A DNA stretch of 41,884 nt from the NCBI GenBank assembly GCA_002344565.1, contig DDTZ01000182.1:1-41884 (forward strand), in the 5' to 3' direction. Of the stretch, positions 16,150 to 25,050 are shown in pieces (the first letter of the stretch is position 1; every line of letters starts with the position of its first letter). The translations under genes were made by a program, and so were the position numbers. This DNA is from Bdellovibrionaceae bacterium UBA2351. GTDB lineage: Bacteria > Bdellovibrionota > Bdellovibrionia > Bdellovibrionales > Bdellovibrionaceae. The notes under the pieces were generated by a model. The model saw only the letters and a list, made by a program, of their open reading frames with translations. It had not been told where the DNA came from and made no database searches.

Positions 16150-17034
16150 ATGTCGTCTAACTTTAAAGGCGTTTTCACCGCACTTATTACCCCATTTAAA
16201 AATCAAAAAATTGACTACGTAAGCTTGGAAAAGCTAGTTAAACAACAATTAGCCGGCAAGATTGAAGGCTTCGTGGTTAATGGAACTACAGCAGAGTCAC
16301 CAAACCTAAAAGACGAAGATGTCGCTGAGATTTTTAAAAAAATTAGAGCTTGGACAAAAGGAAACGTTCCTTTAATTTTAGGTACGGGCTCTAACTCGAC
16401 TGAAAAAACAGTCGAAAACACCAAACAAGCTGGTGAAATGGGGGCCGATGCTGCGCTCGTCGTAGTTCCGTACTACAACAAGCCGCCTCAGCAAGGCTTG
16501 TATATGCATTTTAAGACAGTAGCAGAAGCTTCAAAAATTCCCGTGATCCTGTATAACGTTCCTGGCCGTACCATCACTAGTCTTGAACCAGAAACGGTCG
16601 CTCGTTTAGCGACCGTAAAAAACGTTATCGGTATCAAAGAAGCTACGGGAAACATGGATATTGAAAGAAAGATCATCGAAAAAACGAGCAAAGATTTCGT
16701 TATGCTTTCTGGTGATGATGGAACCTATGCAGATTTCTTGAAAAACCAAGGTCACGGTGTGATTTCGGTAGCGACTCATGTGATTCCTGAGGCATTTGTG
16801 GCTATCACAAACTTTGCACGCAAGGGTCAGCATGCTGAGGCCGCCGAATTGTTAAAAAAATACAAAACATTGATAGATTTATTATTTATCGAAGCAAATC
16901 CCATCCCAGTGAAGCGCGCTATGCAGTTTATGGGAATTATTGAATCAGCTGAATTACGTTTGCCACTTGTGGAAATGTCTGTGGACGGTTCTGAGAAATT
17001 AAAAGCAGAAATGAAAAACTTAGGTTTAGTATGA
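16150..17034 (+). CDS. dapA: 4-hydroxy-tetrahydrodipicolinate synthase
   Basis: A 294-residue class I aldolase joining pyruvate and aspartate-semialdehyde, the first step specific to DAP/lysine. It has the Schiff-base Lys163 (VIGIKEATGN), Tyr135 (ILYNVPGRT), the GTTAES motif (45-50) that helps bind pyruvate, and Tyr108/Tyr109 (VVVPYYNKP). GGAG precedes the ATG within the 3 bases after dapF's stop region. Overlaps dapB by 4 bases. Confidence 0.97.
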   Translation: MSSNFKGVFTALITPFKNQKIDYVSLEKLVKQQLAGKIEGFVVNGTTAESPNLKDEDVAEIFKKIRAWTKGNVPLILGTGSNSTEKTVENTKQAGEMGADAALVVVPYYNKPPQQGLYMHFKTVAEASKIPVILYNVPGRTITSLEPETVARLATVKNVIGIKEATGNMDIERKIIEKTSKDFVMLSGDDGTYADFLKNQGHGVISVATHVIPEAFVAITNFARKGQHAEAAELLKKYKTLIDLLFIEANPIPVKRAMQFMGIIESAELRLPLVEMSVDGSEKLKAEMKNLGLV

Positions 17035-17729
17035 AGCAATTAAAAGTCGGCGTTGTCGGCGCAGCTGGAAAAATGGGTAAAGAGCTTTGCCACGTGATTA
17101 GTGAGGCAGGACATATTCCTTTTTTAGGTATGTATAACTCAAAAAAGCCAGACGGATTTCAGCACTCAGCCATTAGTTGGCAAGATCAGAAAACCACCGA
17201 GGTAGATCTGTGGATTGATTTCTCGCTCCCAGAAGCATTTGATCAAGCCATAACAGCGATGGCTAAATTAAAAAAACCAATAGTTTCTGGTACAACAGGA
17301 ATTTCAGCGGCTCAAAAACAGCTGCTAGTTGAAGCCGCGAAAAACGCGCCCGTACTTTGGTCATCAAACATGAGTGTTGGCGTCGCCTTTGTAAATAAAT
17401 TATTAAGTCAGTTTAAAGATATTAAAGATTTCGATTTTCAAATCGAAGAACTCCATCATCGTAATAAAAAAGATGCCCCTAGCGGAACGGCGAAAACAAT
17501 GCAAGAAAACCTAGAATCTGCAGTTGGCAAAAAAGTACCTCCTACATTAAGTGTTCGTGGTGGCGGTATTTTTGGAGTTCATCGTATCTGGGCGATGTCG
17601 GATCAAGAAGTGATTACCATCGAGCATCAGGCATTGAATCGAAAAGTTTTTGCCGAAGGTGCCCTTAAAGCAGGTTTATCGATCCTAAGCAAAGGACCTG
17701 GCCTTTATTCTATGAAGGATATATTCTAG
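17031..17729 (+). CDS. dapB: 4-hydroxy-tetrahydrodipicolinate reductase
   Basis: A 232-residue NAD(P)H-dependent reductase acting right after DapA. The Rossmann motif is VGVVGAAGKMG at the N-terminus; WIDFSLPEAF, PIVSGTTGIS and the substrate motif ELHHRNKKDAPSGTA follow. It is shorter than the E. coli enzyme (273) mainly through a reduced loop after the first strands. Its ATG overlaps the dapA stop (ATGA). Confidence 0.95.
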   Translation: MKQLKVGVVGAAGKMGKELCHVISEAGHIPFLGMYNSKKPDGFQHSAISWQDQKTTEVDLWIDFSLPEAFDQAITAMAKLKKPIVSGTTGISAAQKQLLVEAAKNAPVLWSSNMSVGVAFVNKLLSQFKDIKDFDFQIEELHHRNKKDAPSGTAKTMQENLESAVGKKVPPTLSVRGGGIFGVHRIWAMSDQEVITIEHQALNRKVFAEGALKAGLSILSKGPGLYSMKDIF

Positions 17730-17738
17730 AATATTGAA

Positions 17739-18212
17739 ATGAACGTTTGCCTATTTGCTTTTAGATTTAAAATGAGTACCAAGGAGGATCGAATTATTCG
17801 CGTCCTTGGTGATTTTCATAAGCTATTTTCGATAAAGAATATTTCGTCCGTATACAAAAAAACAAATTCTGAAGCGACTAAGCGGCTGGATGAAGAATTA
17901 TCTTTTGCAATTATAACTCAAACCGCATTGAGTATTGAAAATTTACTAACTGCAAAGACGGCGCTTCAGGGATCTGATTTTAATGTCGAGTTGCTAGTTT
18001 TTAATAACGATATCCAATGGACTCCCGAGCTACCCCTACCTTCGCCGTTACTGCATTTTGATCCGTTAGTGTTACATTGTTGCGCGGAAATCGCCCCGGG
18101 TTACGTACATCCTATTTTAAAAGAGAACTTAAAGACTTTGGACATCAATAATATCCGGACTGACTTCGAGTTTCTTTTTCAGGGAAAAATATATATTGAT
18201 CAACTTACATAA
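17739..18212 (+). CDS. FolK-like (HPPK-fold) protein with altered active site
   Basis: A 157-residue protein whose second half follows hydroxymethyldihydropterin pyrophosphokinase: the order PELPLPSPLLHFDPLVLHCC-type, then AEIAPGYVHPILKENLKTL mirrors FolK's LPHP, FVL..PL, EIAP and HP. At the position of FolK's metal-binding Asp-x-Asp it reads FNVELL, that is Asn and Glu, and the preceding Arg-rich GPR motif and the N-terminal LGSN are missing. The first strand (MNVCLFAF) matches FolK's beginning, supporting the start at 17739, although no Shine-Dalgarno is clear. Probably a decayed or re-purposed FolK. It follows dapB by 9 bases. Confidence 0.62.
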   Translation: MNVCLFAFRFKMSTKEDRIIRVLGDFHKLFSIKNISSVYKKTNSEATKRLDEELSFAIITQTALSIENLLTAKTALQGSDFNVELLVFNNDIQWTPELPLPSPLLHFDPLVLHCCAEIAPGYVHPILKENLKTLDINNIRTDFEFLFQGKIYIDQLT

Positions 18213-18233
18213 CCGTTCTTAAATAATTAAAGA

Positions 18234-18668
18234 GTGTTTAAATTTTTCTTAGTTAATCTATTAATTTTAGTTACGTTGGGCTGTGCCGGACCAGGTGTCT
18301 ATGTGCGTGAGTCTGACGCGAGCCTGACAGAAACGCGCAAGGCGATAGTAAAACTATATGGTGAACCCAGAAATCTGTCCCAAAATGGACGCGAGATTTG
18401 GACTCGGCACATGGATAGAAAAGGCCGTGTACTTGAGACTGCTAAAAAAGCTAAAGAGCGTCGTTATGCACACATCCAGATCCTAGGCGAACGTCGGCCT
18501 TATGACATTCTTGTGAATGTTGTTGTTGAAGGACAGCTTGCAGATGGAACGTATGAGTCATTAAGTGATGACGAGGTGCTAGCCGAACAGCTAGCGGCCG
18601 AAATAAAAAAAGAACTCCTCAAAAGTCTCGAAAACCGCAATATCATTGACGATTTCAACGCATTTTAA
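18234..18668 (+). CDS. Lipoprotein of unknown function
   Basis: A 144-residue protein starting at GTG, with signal peptide FKFFLVNLLILVTLGC and a good lipobox (LVTLGC, Cys17). The mature part is charged, with an AETRKAIVKLYG-like helix, a beta region (YAHIQILGERRPYDILVNVVVEG) and a helical acidic-basic tail. I do not recognise the family. It follows the FolK-like gene and precedes the large envelope protein at 18685, 16 bases away, so these probably form one transcript. Confidence 0.78.
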   Translation: MFKFFLVNLLILVTLGCAGPGVYVRESDASLTETRKAIVKLYGEPRNLSQNGREIWTRHMDRKGRVLETAKKAKERRYAHIQILGERRPYDILVNVVVEGQLADGTYESLSDDEVLAEQLAAEIKKELLKSLENRNIIDDFNAF

Positions 18669-18684
18669 CATCCTATAAACAGCG

Positions 18685-20838
18685 ATGAAGATACTTCGTA
18701 TAGTTATGCAAGTTATGACGTTTGCTTTAGTTTTTGGTTATCCATCCAAAATGGATAATCAATTGCATATCTTTTTTAGTAAGAAAGTATCCATCACCAT
18801 TAATAAAAATAATCCATCTTATGTCGCTTACGATGCTGTAAGTATCAAAAAGACAGCGACTCCAGAAATAAATAGGCAACCACTGCGGGTTATTCAACTA
18901 TCTACGGATAGTCAGGATGATGTGCTTAATCACTTTCATCCATTGGCAAAGAAGGTGGTGTTGAGCGCGATAGTTATTAAAAAAGAAGTGGAAGTGTTTA
19001 ATACCCAGGCCGTAAATGAAAACTATATTCGCAACACAACATTAGAAGACACTGCGGGTGGTGTAAATTTAGGTGTATCGCCGTGGGATCAAAAAAATTG
19101 GGTCGCAGAATTTAAACCCTATTTCAGAAAAAAAATTCAGGAAGGTACTTTTACCCCCACTTGGTCCCAAAGTAATTCAACTAAAGCGCAAGCGGCCACC
19201 TCGTCGGTTAGTTTTGGTGGGGTGTCAAAAAAAACCAAGGATACCTACATCACATTTGGTCCGGCATCGGTTCCGATTGGAAATACTAAAAACTTTGAAC
19301 CTCAACGTAAGCCGGCCACTGAAGAGCGCGTCGAGGAAAAGACAGCGACCTATGCATCAGCAACACCGACTCATGATATGGGCCCTTCATTAAACCGTAT
19401 CGTTGGTATTTTTGAAATTCAAAAAGGCCTTCTATATTCCAATGAAGATCGTATTGAGATCCGTCGGTATGAAGAGGGTGTGTTCCGCGAAAAAGGGACA
19501 ATTAATCTGCATGACTCTACGTATGAAATTTTCCCAAATGATTTCAAAGGTTTTTTATTGGGCCGAATGATCGATAAAAATGGACGAACTAAAGGTGAAG
19601 GCGTTGTGCGTGTATCGGATTCGATACTTAATCACCGTGGTGCGCATCAAGGCCCTAAGATTACTTTGGTAGTTAAATCCGATGTTACGGGTCGCGCGGT
19701 CAGTTCCTATAACTTAAACAATAAAAACGCGCTCTCTCAGCCAGCTAAGGCCACTATCTTCCAAGGACAACTAGAAAGAAATGTTGGCAAAGACGGCCAG
19801 ATCAAATTTGATAATGTTGTTAAGAACTCCCCTACTAACTTAATTGCGGAAAGCAAAGGTCACTTTGCGTCCCAGCAGATTATCTTAGCGGGAGAGAGTT
19901 TTTCGACAGAATTAATTCCTGAAAAAATGGGAGTAGCGCTAAAGCAAATTGTTTCAGATTTGCGCCAACAGAATTTTAATGACCCGAATTTATCGATTGT
20001 CTTGGGTAAAGTGACATTTGATGGTCAGGCCGTTTCAGGCGTTAACTTAAAAATAGAAAATGAAGCAGATATTCAGCCGATCTACTTTAACTCGTTGATG
20101 TTGCCTGATCCTAAGTTAACGACGACATCAGAAAATGGTTATTACGCATTCATTATGGAGGGCGGCGAATTAAAAACGCTGATGGCATTCCGTGGTGATC
20201 GCTATTTTGGGCACATCAATACGGTGGTGAGCCCAGGAATGACGTCATTCGCAGAAATTAAAAATACAATCAAAACGCAAACGGTAGATATCAAAGTGTA
20301 TGATCCGTTCTCTGGACTGCCTGAGTTTACGGACGTGAGTCTTCAAGGGCAAAATGAAACAATCACGATTGAAAAAGGTGTGGGTGAAGCACAGCTTCCG
20401 TATCTTGGCCGTTGGAGCTTTCTATACTCAAATCCATCAGATAAGTTTGTACCGGCCCACTATACCTACGTGGAAAGCTCTGATTATATCTATGTTCCAC
20501 TAGTGTCTAAAGAATGGGTTAGTTATTTATTTTCAAGTTCGAAGCAATCTTTATATCCGAAATCTAATTTAGTAGTGGGTTTTGTTATTGATGAAGATTT
20601 TGAAGTTGAAGTTCCTGGTTTAGACCCACTTAAGAATCACATTATGTATTTTGATTATTCAGGAAAGGTTACAAGCAAAGGCACTCAAGGCGGCGGCTTT
20701 ATCCTTTATAATTTGCCTGAAGGTGTTTATGAGCCGTTGGTGTTTGGCAGCCAATCGCAAAAGGTGTACTCACGAATTGCGCCTCTTAAAACAGGTGACG
20801 TATTCGTCTTTACATACAAGCTAGACGGATCTATTTAA
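18685..20838 (+). CDS. Large envelope protein with carboxypeptidase-regulatory-like segments
   Basis: A 717-residue protein that I cannot assign to a known family. The N-terminus has a hydrophobic segment (about 5-19) that may be a signal sequence or anchor. Residues about 130-230 are polar and low complexity (Thr/Ser/Lys/Pro-rich). Two or more beta-sandwich-like stretches follow, including GRMIDKNGRTKGEGVVRV and a LGKVTFDGQAVSGVNLKIEN to TTSENGYYAF block that resembles carboxypeptidase-regulatory (CarboxypepD_reg-like) domains. No catalytic motif seen. Probably periplasmic or surface-exposed. Bases 20839-20907 hold nothing that I can name. Confidence 0.72.
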   Translation: MKILRIVMQVMTFALVFGYPSKMDNQLHIFFSKKVSITINKNNPSYVAYDAVSIKKTATPEINRQPLRVIQLSTDSQDDVLNHFHPLAKKVVLSAIVIKKEVEVFNTQAVNENYIRNTTLEDTAGGVNLGVSPWDQKNWVAEFKPYFRKKIQEGTFTPTWSQSNSTKAQAATSSVSFGGVSKKTKDTYITFGPASVPIGNTKNFEPQRKPATEERVEEKTATYASATPTHDMGPSLNRIVGIFEIQKGLLYSNEDRIEIRRYEEGVFREKGTINLHDSTYEIFPNDFKGFLLGRMIDKNGRTKGEGVVRVSDSILNHRGAHQGPKITLVVKSDVTGRAVSSYNLNNKNALSQPAKATIFQGQLERNVGKDGQIKFDNVVKNSPTNLIAESKGHFASQQIILAGESFSTELIPEKMGVALKQIVSDLRQQNFNDPNLSIVLGKVTFDGQAVSGVNLKIENEADIQPIYFNSLMLPDPKLTTTSENGYYAFIMEGGELKTLMAFRGDRYFGHINTVVSPGMTSFAEIKNTIKTQTVDIKVYDPFSGLPEFTDVSLQGQNETITIEKGVGEAQLPYLGRWSFLYSNPSDKFVPAHYTYVESSDYIYVPLVSKEWVSYLFSSSKQSLYPKSNLVVGFVIDEDFEVEVPGLDPLKNHIMYFDYSGKVTSKGTQGGGFILYNLPEGVYEPLVFGSQSQKVYSRIAPLKTGDVFVFTYKLDGSI

Positions 20839-20907
20839 ATCTCGGGAATCAAAATTAGTTGAATTAAATACCCTGATCGCCATGACATTGTTGAGCCCTC
20901 TTTAGGC

Positions 20908-21222
20908 TTACAAGATAACGCATGCGCTTGAGGTAAAATCCAATCGATTTCTAATGGACGAATCTTGACTGAAATTTTGCGAGTTCATGCGCACACTGTT
21001 ATTCATGATTAGTGAGAGTTTGGAGTCATGATCAAGGCACTCAATTTTTTGTTGAGCGTTTTGATTGTAAATATCTAAAGTCACATTAAAAGAATTATCC
21101 TGAAACGATCTATCGACACCGTCTTTTGGACAGCAGGAAATGGTCGTAACTAGTGTTAGTATAACTAGCGCTATCTTTGCGTATTGTTTTATGTTTTTCG
21201 CAACTTCATTTAGATTGTTCAT
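20908..21222 (-). CDS. Small putative lipoprotein
   Basis: A 104-residue protein with a basic N-terminus, hydrophobic stretch (IALVILTLVTTI) and lipobox-like TTISCC, giving a mature lipoprotein of about 75 residues rich in Asn, Ser and Gln. I recognise no family. The ribosome site before the ATG is weak (AAGTGAT), so the start and even expression are uncertain. Divergent from the gene at 21464; the 241 bases between them contain no further gene that I can support. Confidence 0.55.
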   Translation of the reverse strand: MNNLNEVAKNIKQYAKIALVILTLVTTISCCPKDGVDRSFQDNSFNVTLDIYNQNAQQKIECLDHDSKLSLIMNNSVRMNSQNFSQDSSIRNRLDFTSSACVIL

Positions 21223-21463
21223 ATCACTTATTGATCAACGTTTGTGCCAAAAAAAACCATTCAAAATAAGACAATTAACTAACCGAAATCGCGATCTATT
21301 TAATCTCATAAAAGGCAGACGAAATACGTCGGTCATGTGCGGAATGTTTTCACCTGCTCACTAGACTAAAATCGAGTGGGGAAAACCGATGTGGCCAGTT
21401 GACATTATGTCTCGTAGCTGAAAATCTTTACCTATATTAAAGAGCAATTTTTTGGGGGGTACC

Positions 21464-23005
21464 ATGGTTAAGTTTTGGTATGGCGCAATCTGCGCATCAG
21501 TAGTGTTCGTCGGCGCATTCTTCATGTTCGGTGGACATATGAATGCAAATCATTCCAATGGCGACACAACAGGTGTTGAACAGCCAGCAAATCCAATTGA
21601 AAGCCTATCACGCGCTCCGAACAGTGAGGGCGATCACGAGGCTAAGTTGAACGCAATTATTTATAACATCAAAACTAAAAATGATGTAGACCCTGCGATC
21701 GCGGCTATCAATGAATATGCTAAAAACAATCCGAATAGCACAGAAGCACAGATTTATAAAACCTTTGTGGCTCCAGTTAAACTTTTCAAAGGCATGGCTT
21801 GGAGGCTTAGATTTTTGGTTGAACCGGTAGATGCCGCCTACATTGCGTCTATTTCCTATCTTCGCGCATTCAAAAGAAACAGCGATCGTAGAGCACCCCA
21901 CCTGGATGCTCTTTTTGACTATGCAACGGAACCAAATCCCGGAGAAAACATAGCGGGTCAAACCGGCGTATTTAAAACCGCGGCTGAACTTCAGGATTTC
22001 ATGGCCACTAAGGTAGCAGTTGCTGTAAAAGCCCAAAACGAAGCGTACAAAGCAATCCTGACTAAACATGGAAACAACGACGCTCCCCTATTTAACTTTG
22101 ATGCCGGTCTAATTCTTGGTGAAGGCGAAGTTAAAAACTCGGCTTCGCAAACAATGCGTTTCAGAAAATTTATGCCGGGCCATTTAAAAGGTCTTATGGC
22201 CAATATGTATGAGCGTATGGGATTTGGAATGTACATCGCAAGTTACGATTTAGAAGGTCTTCAGTACTTTATGAATACGTTAACGGCGCGCTCGCTAGTA
22301 GCTAAAAAGGGAAACTTAGATACAAAAACGAGCATTGGAAAAAACTTGGTTACAACGGTATTTGACGTCCACCTTCAATCACCGAAAGAAATCAGTGAAT
22401 TGCTAAGTTCAATGTCGAAAGCCCCAGCTAACGACAAAAAAGCAAAATTCTTAACTCTTCGTCCGGCGGCAAAAGCGGGTAACTATTTGAACGAGTCACT
22501 AACGGCAATCAGAAATGCAGTTAATTATCGAATTGAAGCTCACAAAGATATGGAAGTTCTGGCGAAAAAAGGTAATCAAAGAGAATACTTTGCAAATGCC
22601 GATTTCTTAACGTCACGTCCAGCAATTACATTGGCGGCTTTGGAAAAGCGTAGAAAACTATTATACAGTAACGGTCCTACGGATTTCAAAGATCGCGTAG
22701 ATAACTCAAATTTCAATGTAAATATTTCCGCTTTGTTTAATCCAAAAAATCCATATGTAAACGATCTAAAGAAATTGTATCCAGCGCCAAATCATTTCGC
22801 AGCGACAAAAGAGACCGACGGTGGTCCGCGTGAGACGTTCAAATGGAACTACGACTATGGAACTCCTCAGGCTTGGCCAGATGTAACGTTCGCGGGCGTT
22901 TTGCCAAACACGAGCTCACCGGCTGATTATAAAAAGAAGCTAGTCAGCATCTCTCGTGATGCTTCGACTCCAGCTCTGACATACTGGTTACGTTTATTTA
23001 TGTAG
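21464..23005 (+). CDS. Membrane-anchored or secreted protein of unknown function
   Basis: A 513-residue protein from the ATG at 21464, which has GGGGGG ending 4 bases upstream; the longer frame from the TTG at 21452 would read through this ribosome site. Residues 1-22 are a hydrophobic signal or anchor (VKFWYGAICASVVFVGAFFMF). The remainder is soluble, largely helical and rich in Asn and Lys, with an aromatic C-terminal part (ETFKWNYDYGTPQAWPDVTF). No catalytic or family motif recognised. The leader resembles that of the protease at 1434 in using a pure G-run as ribosome site. Confidence 0.75.
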   Translation: MVKFWYGAICASVVFVGAFFMFGGHMNANHSNGDTTGVEQPANPIESLSRAPNSEGDHEAKLNAIIYNIKTKNDVDPAIAAINEYAKNNPNSTEAQIYKTFVAPVKLFKGMAWRLRFLVEPVDAAYIASISYLRAFKRNSDRRAPHLDALFDYATEPNPGENIAGQTGVFKTAAELQDFMATKVAVAVKAQNEAYKAILTKHGNNDAPLFNFDAGLILGEGEVKNSASQTMRFRKFMPGHLKGLMANMYERMGFGMYIASYDLEGLQYFMNTLTARSLVAKKGNLDTKTSIGKNLVTTVFDVHLQSPKEISELLSSMSKAPANDKKAKFLTLRPAAKAGNYLNESLTAIRNAVNYRIEAHKDMEVLAKKGNQREYFANADFLTSRPAITLAALEKRRKLLYSNGPTDFKDRVDNSNFNVNISALFNPKNPYVNDLKKLYPAPNHFAATKETDGGPRETFKWNYDYGTPQAWPDVTFAGVLPNTSSPADYKKKLVSISRDASTPALTYWLRLFM

Positions 23006-23651
23006 TTCTTAAAAGTCCTCGAATATATTTCGAGGACTTGTCTTGGACGAACGAGAAATTTTTTAATGCTCGTTCGCCATCAAAAAATTCTTTTTGATTA
23101 TACTTAAATTCAACAATCTTTAGGTCATTAGGCTCTTCTGTCCAAAACGAAGTGTGTACTGATTTGTGATTTATTTCGGAATCAATTGTCAGGCGTACTT
23201 TTTCATTCGCTGAAATATAGTAGGTTCTATGATATCGATTGTATAAACTTGGAACCAGATTCGACAAAGACTCTCGAGTTTGCAAAGGTGCGGGTGTGCT
23301 TTTTAAAATATCCAAAAGTGAAATGCTTCCGCTCAGGTTTATGCTCTCGGTTGCTGGAAATGAGATCTTTGATCCAACCGTACCGTCTTTCTTTTTGATT
23401 TCTAATGTCGCATTTTGAATAGAATTGAAGTCTCCGTACCAGCGCAGTCGTACCTTTGAACGCTTTGGATAGCCATAAATATGATCGTGAAAATGATCGA
23501 AATCCAACGTATCAAAATATAGATTATTCACCATACGCGGGCTAAATAACGTCGTAAACATTAAAGGATTTGTATAGATCTCGTTCATTAAATTGGACAC
23601 CGACGAGTCCTTAACGACAATTTTAGTTTCGTATCGCCAGATATCATTCAT
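22998..23651 (-). CDS. VTC-domain protein (polyphosphate polymerase type)
   Basis: A 217-residue triphosphate-tunnel protein of the VTC group. Starting at the ATG at 23651 (GAGAG 4 bases upstream), it opens RYETKIVV, then NNLYFDT, the basic pair KVRLRWYG, LEIKKKDG, PSLYNRYHRTYYIS, VRLTIDSEI, IVEFKY and SKYIRGLL, which cover the basic and acidic tunnel residues of yeast Vtc4. Family members make polyphosphate from ATP at membranes. It is last in a ten-gene unit, overlaps the gene before it, and lies near DUF4956, a known genomic partner of VTC proteins. The tunnel residues look intact; activity is inferred. Confidence 0.87.
   Translation of the reverse strand: MNDIWRYETKIVVKDSSVSNLMNEIYTNPLMFTTLFSPRMVNNLYFDTLDFDHFHDHIYGYPKRSKVRLRWYGDFNSIQNATLEIKKKDGTVGSKISFPATESINLSGSISLLDILKSTPAPLQTRESLSNLVPSLYNRYHRTYYISANEKVRLTIDSEINHKSVHTSFWTEEPNDLKIVEFKYNQKEFFDGERALKNFSFVQDKSSKYIRGLLRTT
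23013..23039. terminator. Bidirectional hairpin terminator between convergent genes
   Basis: Arms AAGTCCTCGAA (23013-23023) and TTCGAGGACTT (23029-23039) with a TATAT loop, 11 perfect base pairs. It lies 7 bases after the stop of the gene at 21464 and, on the minus strand, inside the last 14 codons of the VTC gene. T tracts are short on both sides. Confidence 0.7.
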
Positions 23652-24363
23652 AAAACTCTCGTAGGCTAAGTGGTAAAAAATGAGAGACTCGAATTGAACC
23701 GTCATCATTTCTAAAATAGTAAACAGTAATTTCTGTAAGCCATTTCTCGGTATTTGGAATATCGCTTTGGCTTATTATCTTTATCCATTTAGACTTAAAT
23801 TCCTTGAAGTCCTTATCTTGTAGAGCTTCGGCTAAGGATTGGGATTCAAAGTCGTCGTTAGAAGGAAGGCTTATTTTATAGTAAGGATGGCGGTTTAAAC
23901 CATTTGTTTTCAAATTTATAATTTGGGTATCTAGCCGTCTCTGAATGGCGTTAGCGCTTAGCTTAGTTGTTACATCCACATATGTAGTCGCGTATTTTGT
24001 GGGAGACAGCAAGACGTACGGGTTGGCGTCCTCTTCATTTGTAATAAAAAAACTTAAAAGATTGCGTCCGGTATCGCTAAATGGTTCCGGCATCGAGCTG
24101 ATCTTGATAGGAATGATTTGTTTTCCTATTCTAATTTTGGCATTTAATTCGGATACGTCCATCAGTGGAGATGAAAATTCATTTTCTGACTTTGCATAGT
24201 ACTCAAGTTTTCGTTGAGTCATAAAATCGAGTGCCAAGTCGTAGTCGGAATCCACAGGAAGATGTGTGGATACAAGCACGCCTGCATAAACGGCGGCCAT
24301 AAATACGAGCAGACTACCTTTCCATCCACTTACAAATTTACGAATATGAGGACCTAGTTTCAA
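23644..24363 (-). CDS. Single-pass membrane protein of unknown function in the VTC unit
   Basis: A 239-residue protein with one N-terminal transmembrane segment (about 16-33, GSLLVFMAAVYAGVLVSTH) and a soluble, probably periplasmic domain of about 200 residues. I recognise no family. The start is a TTG overlapping the stop of the DUF4956 gene (TTGA), and its own stop overlaps the VTC start. The tight coupling to both suggests a subunit of the same membrane complex; this is inferred from position alone. Confidence 0.72.
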   Translation of the reverse strand: MKLGPHIRKFVSGWKGSLLVFMAAVYAGVLVSTHLPVDSDYDLALDFMTQRKLEYYAKSENEFSSPLMDVSELNAKIRIGKQIIPIKISSMPEPFSDTGRNLLSFFITNEEDANPYVLLSPTKYATTYVDVTTKLSANAIQRRLDTQIINLKTNGLNRHPYYKISLPSNDDFESQSLAEALQDKDFKEFKSKWIKIISQSDIPNTEKWLTEITVYYFRNDDGSIRVSHFLPLSLREFYE

Positions 24364-25049
24364 TCAAACAATCCCTGATATTCCATCAAATTTATATTCC
24401 AATCAGGAACTTGTTTTTTTAAACTATCTCGAAGGTTTTGAACACTAGCTACGTCTTTAAACTCGACGAGGAAAGAAAGTTCAGACGTGTTGGCATTCTC
24501 GGAAACGCGCTTTAGATTCCAGCGAACGGCGTACTGAGGTAACAACTCGGAAACAAGCTTTAGGGGAGTTTCCGCATTTTTAGAGGACGTTAAAAGTAAA
24601 TGCATGCTCGTTGCTGTGGCCCATTTAAATTGCCGCATGCGAAACACGATATAGCCAGCAAGGATAATCAAAAAACCAATCAAAGTGATTTTTTTCTGAT
24701 CTGCGCCCATCCCTAACCCAATCGCGATGGAAATGAATAAAAATGACAGTTCTTCGGGATCTTTGATGGCCGTTCTAAAACGCACGATCGAAAGGGCGCC
24801 AACAAGACCCAATGAAAGCGCTAGGGAAGATTTAACTACTGTAATGACCAGCATTGTGGCCATAGCGGTTAAGATAAAATTAGTAGCAAAAACGCTGCGA
24901 TTAGAATGTGACTTTCCAAATTTTGAATAGGCCCAAGCAAGCAATGTTCCCATGATGCCCGTGATGCCAAGTCCAATAATGAATTGACCCAAATCCACCT
25001 GGGGAACTTGATTAGTTAAATAATCCTCAAACGTTCTTACTGCGCTCAT
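24360..25049 (-). CDS. DUF4956 membrane protein
   Basis: A 229-residue protein with about four membrane helices (22-42, 54-75, 80-100, 120-138) and the conserved GLVGALSIVRFRTAIKDPEE segment followed by FLFISIAIGLGMGA, diagnostic for DUF4956. A soluble C-terminal domain of about 90 residues follows, with a ferredoxin-like pattern. In many bacteria DUF4956 genes sit beside VTC polyphosphate-polymerase proteins and CotH kinases; here the VTC gene is two genes downstream. AAAGGA lies 8 bases before the ATG. Biochemical role unknown. Confidence 0.87.
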   Translation of the reverse strand: MSAVRTFEDYLTNQVPQVDLGQFIIGLGITGIMGTLLAWAYSKFGKSHSNRSVFATNFILTAMATMLVITVVKSSLALSLGLVGALSIVRFRTAIKDPEELSFLFISIAIGLGMGADQKKITLIGFLIILAGYIVFRMRQFKWATATSMHLLLTSSKNAETPLKLVSELLPQYAVRWNLKRVSENANTSELSFLVEFKDVASVQNLRDSLKKQVPDWNINLMEYQGLFD

Positions 25050-25050
25050 T

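Noticed and set aside
21399..21404. Consensus TTGACA upstream of the gene at 21464
   Set aside because: No acceptable -10 lies 16-18 bases downstream; TATATT is 28 bases away.
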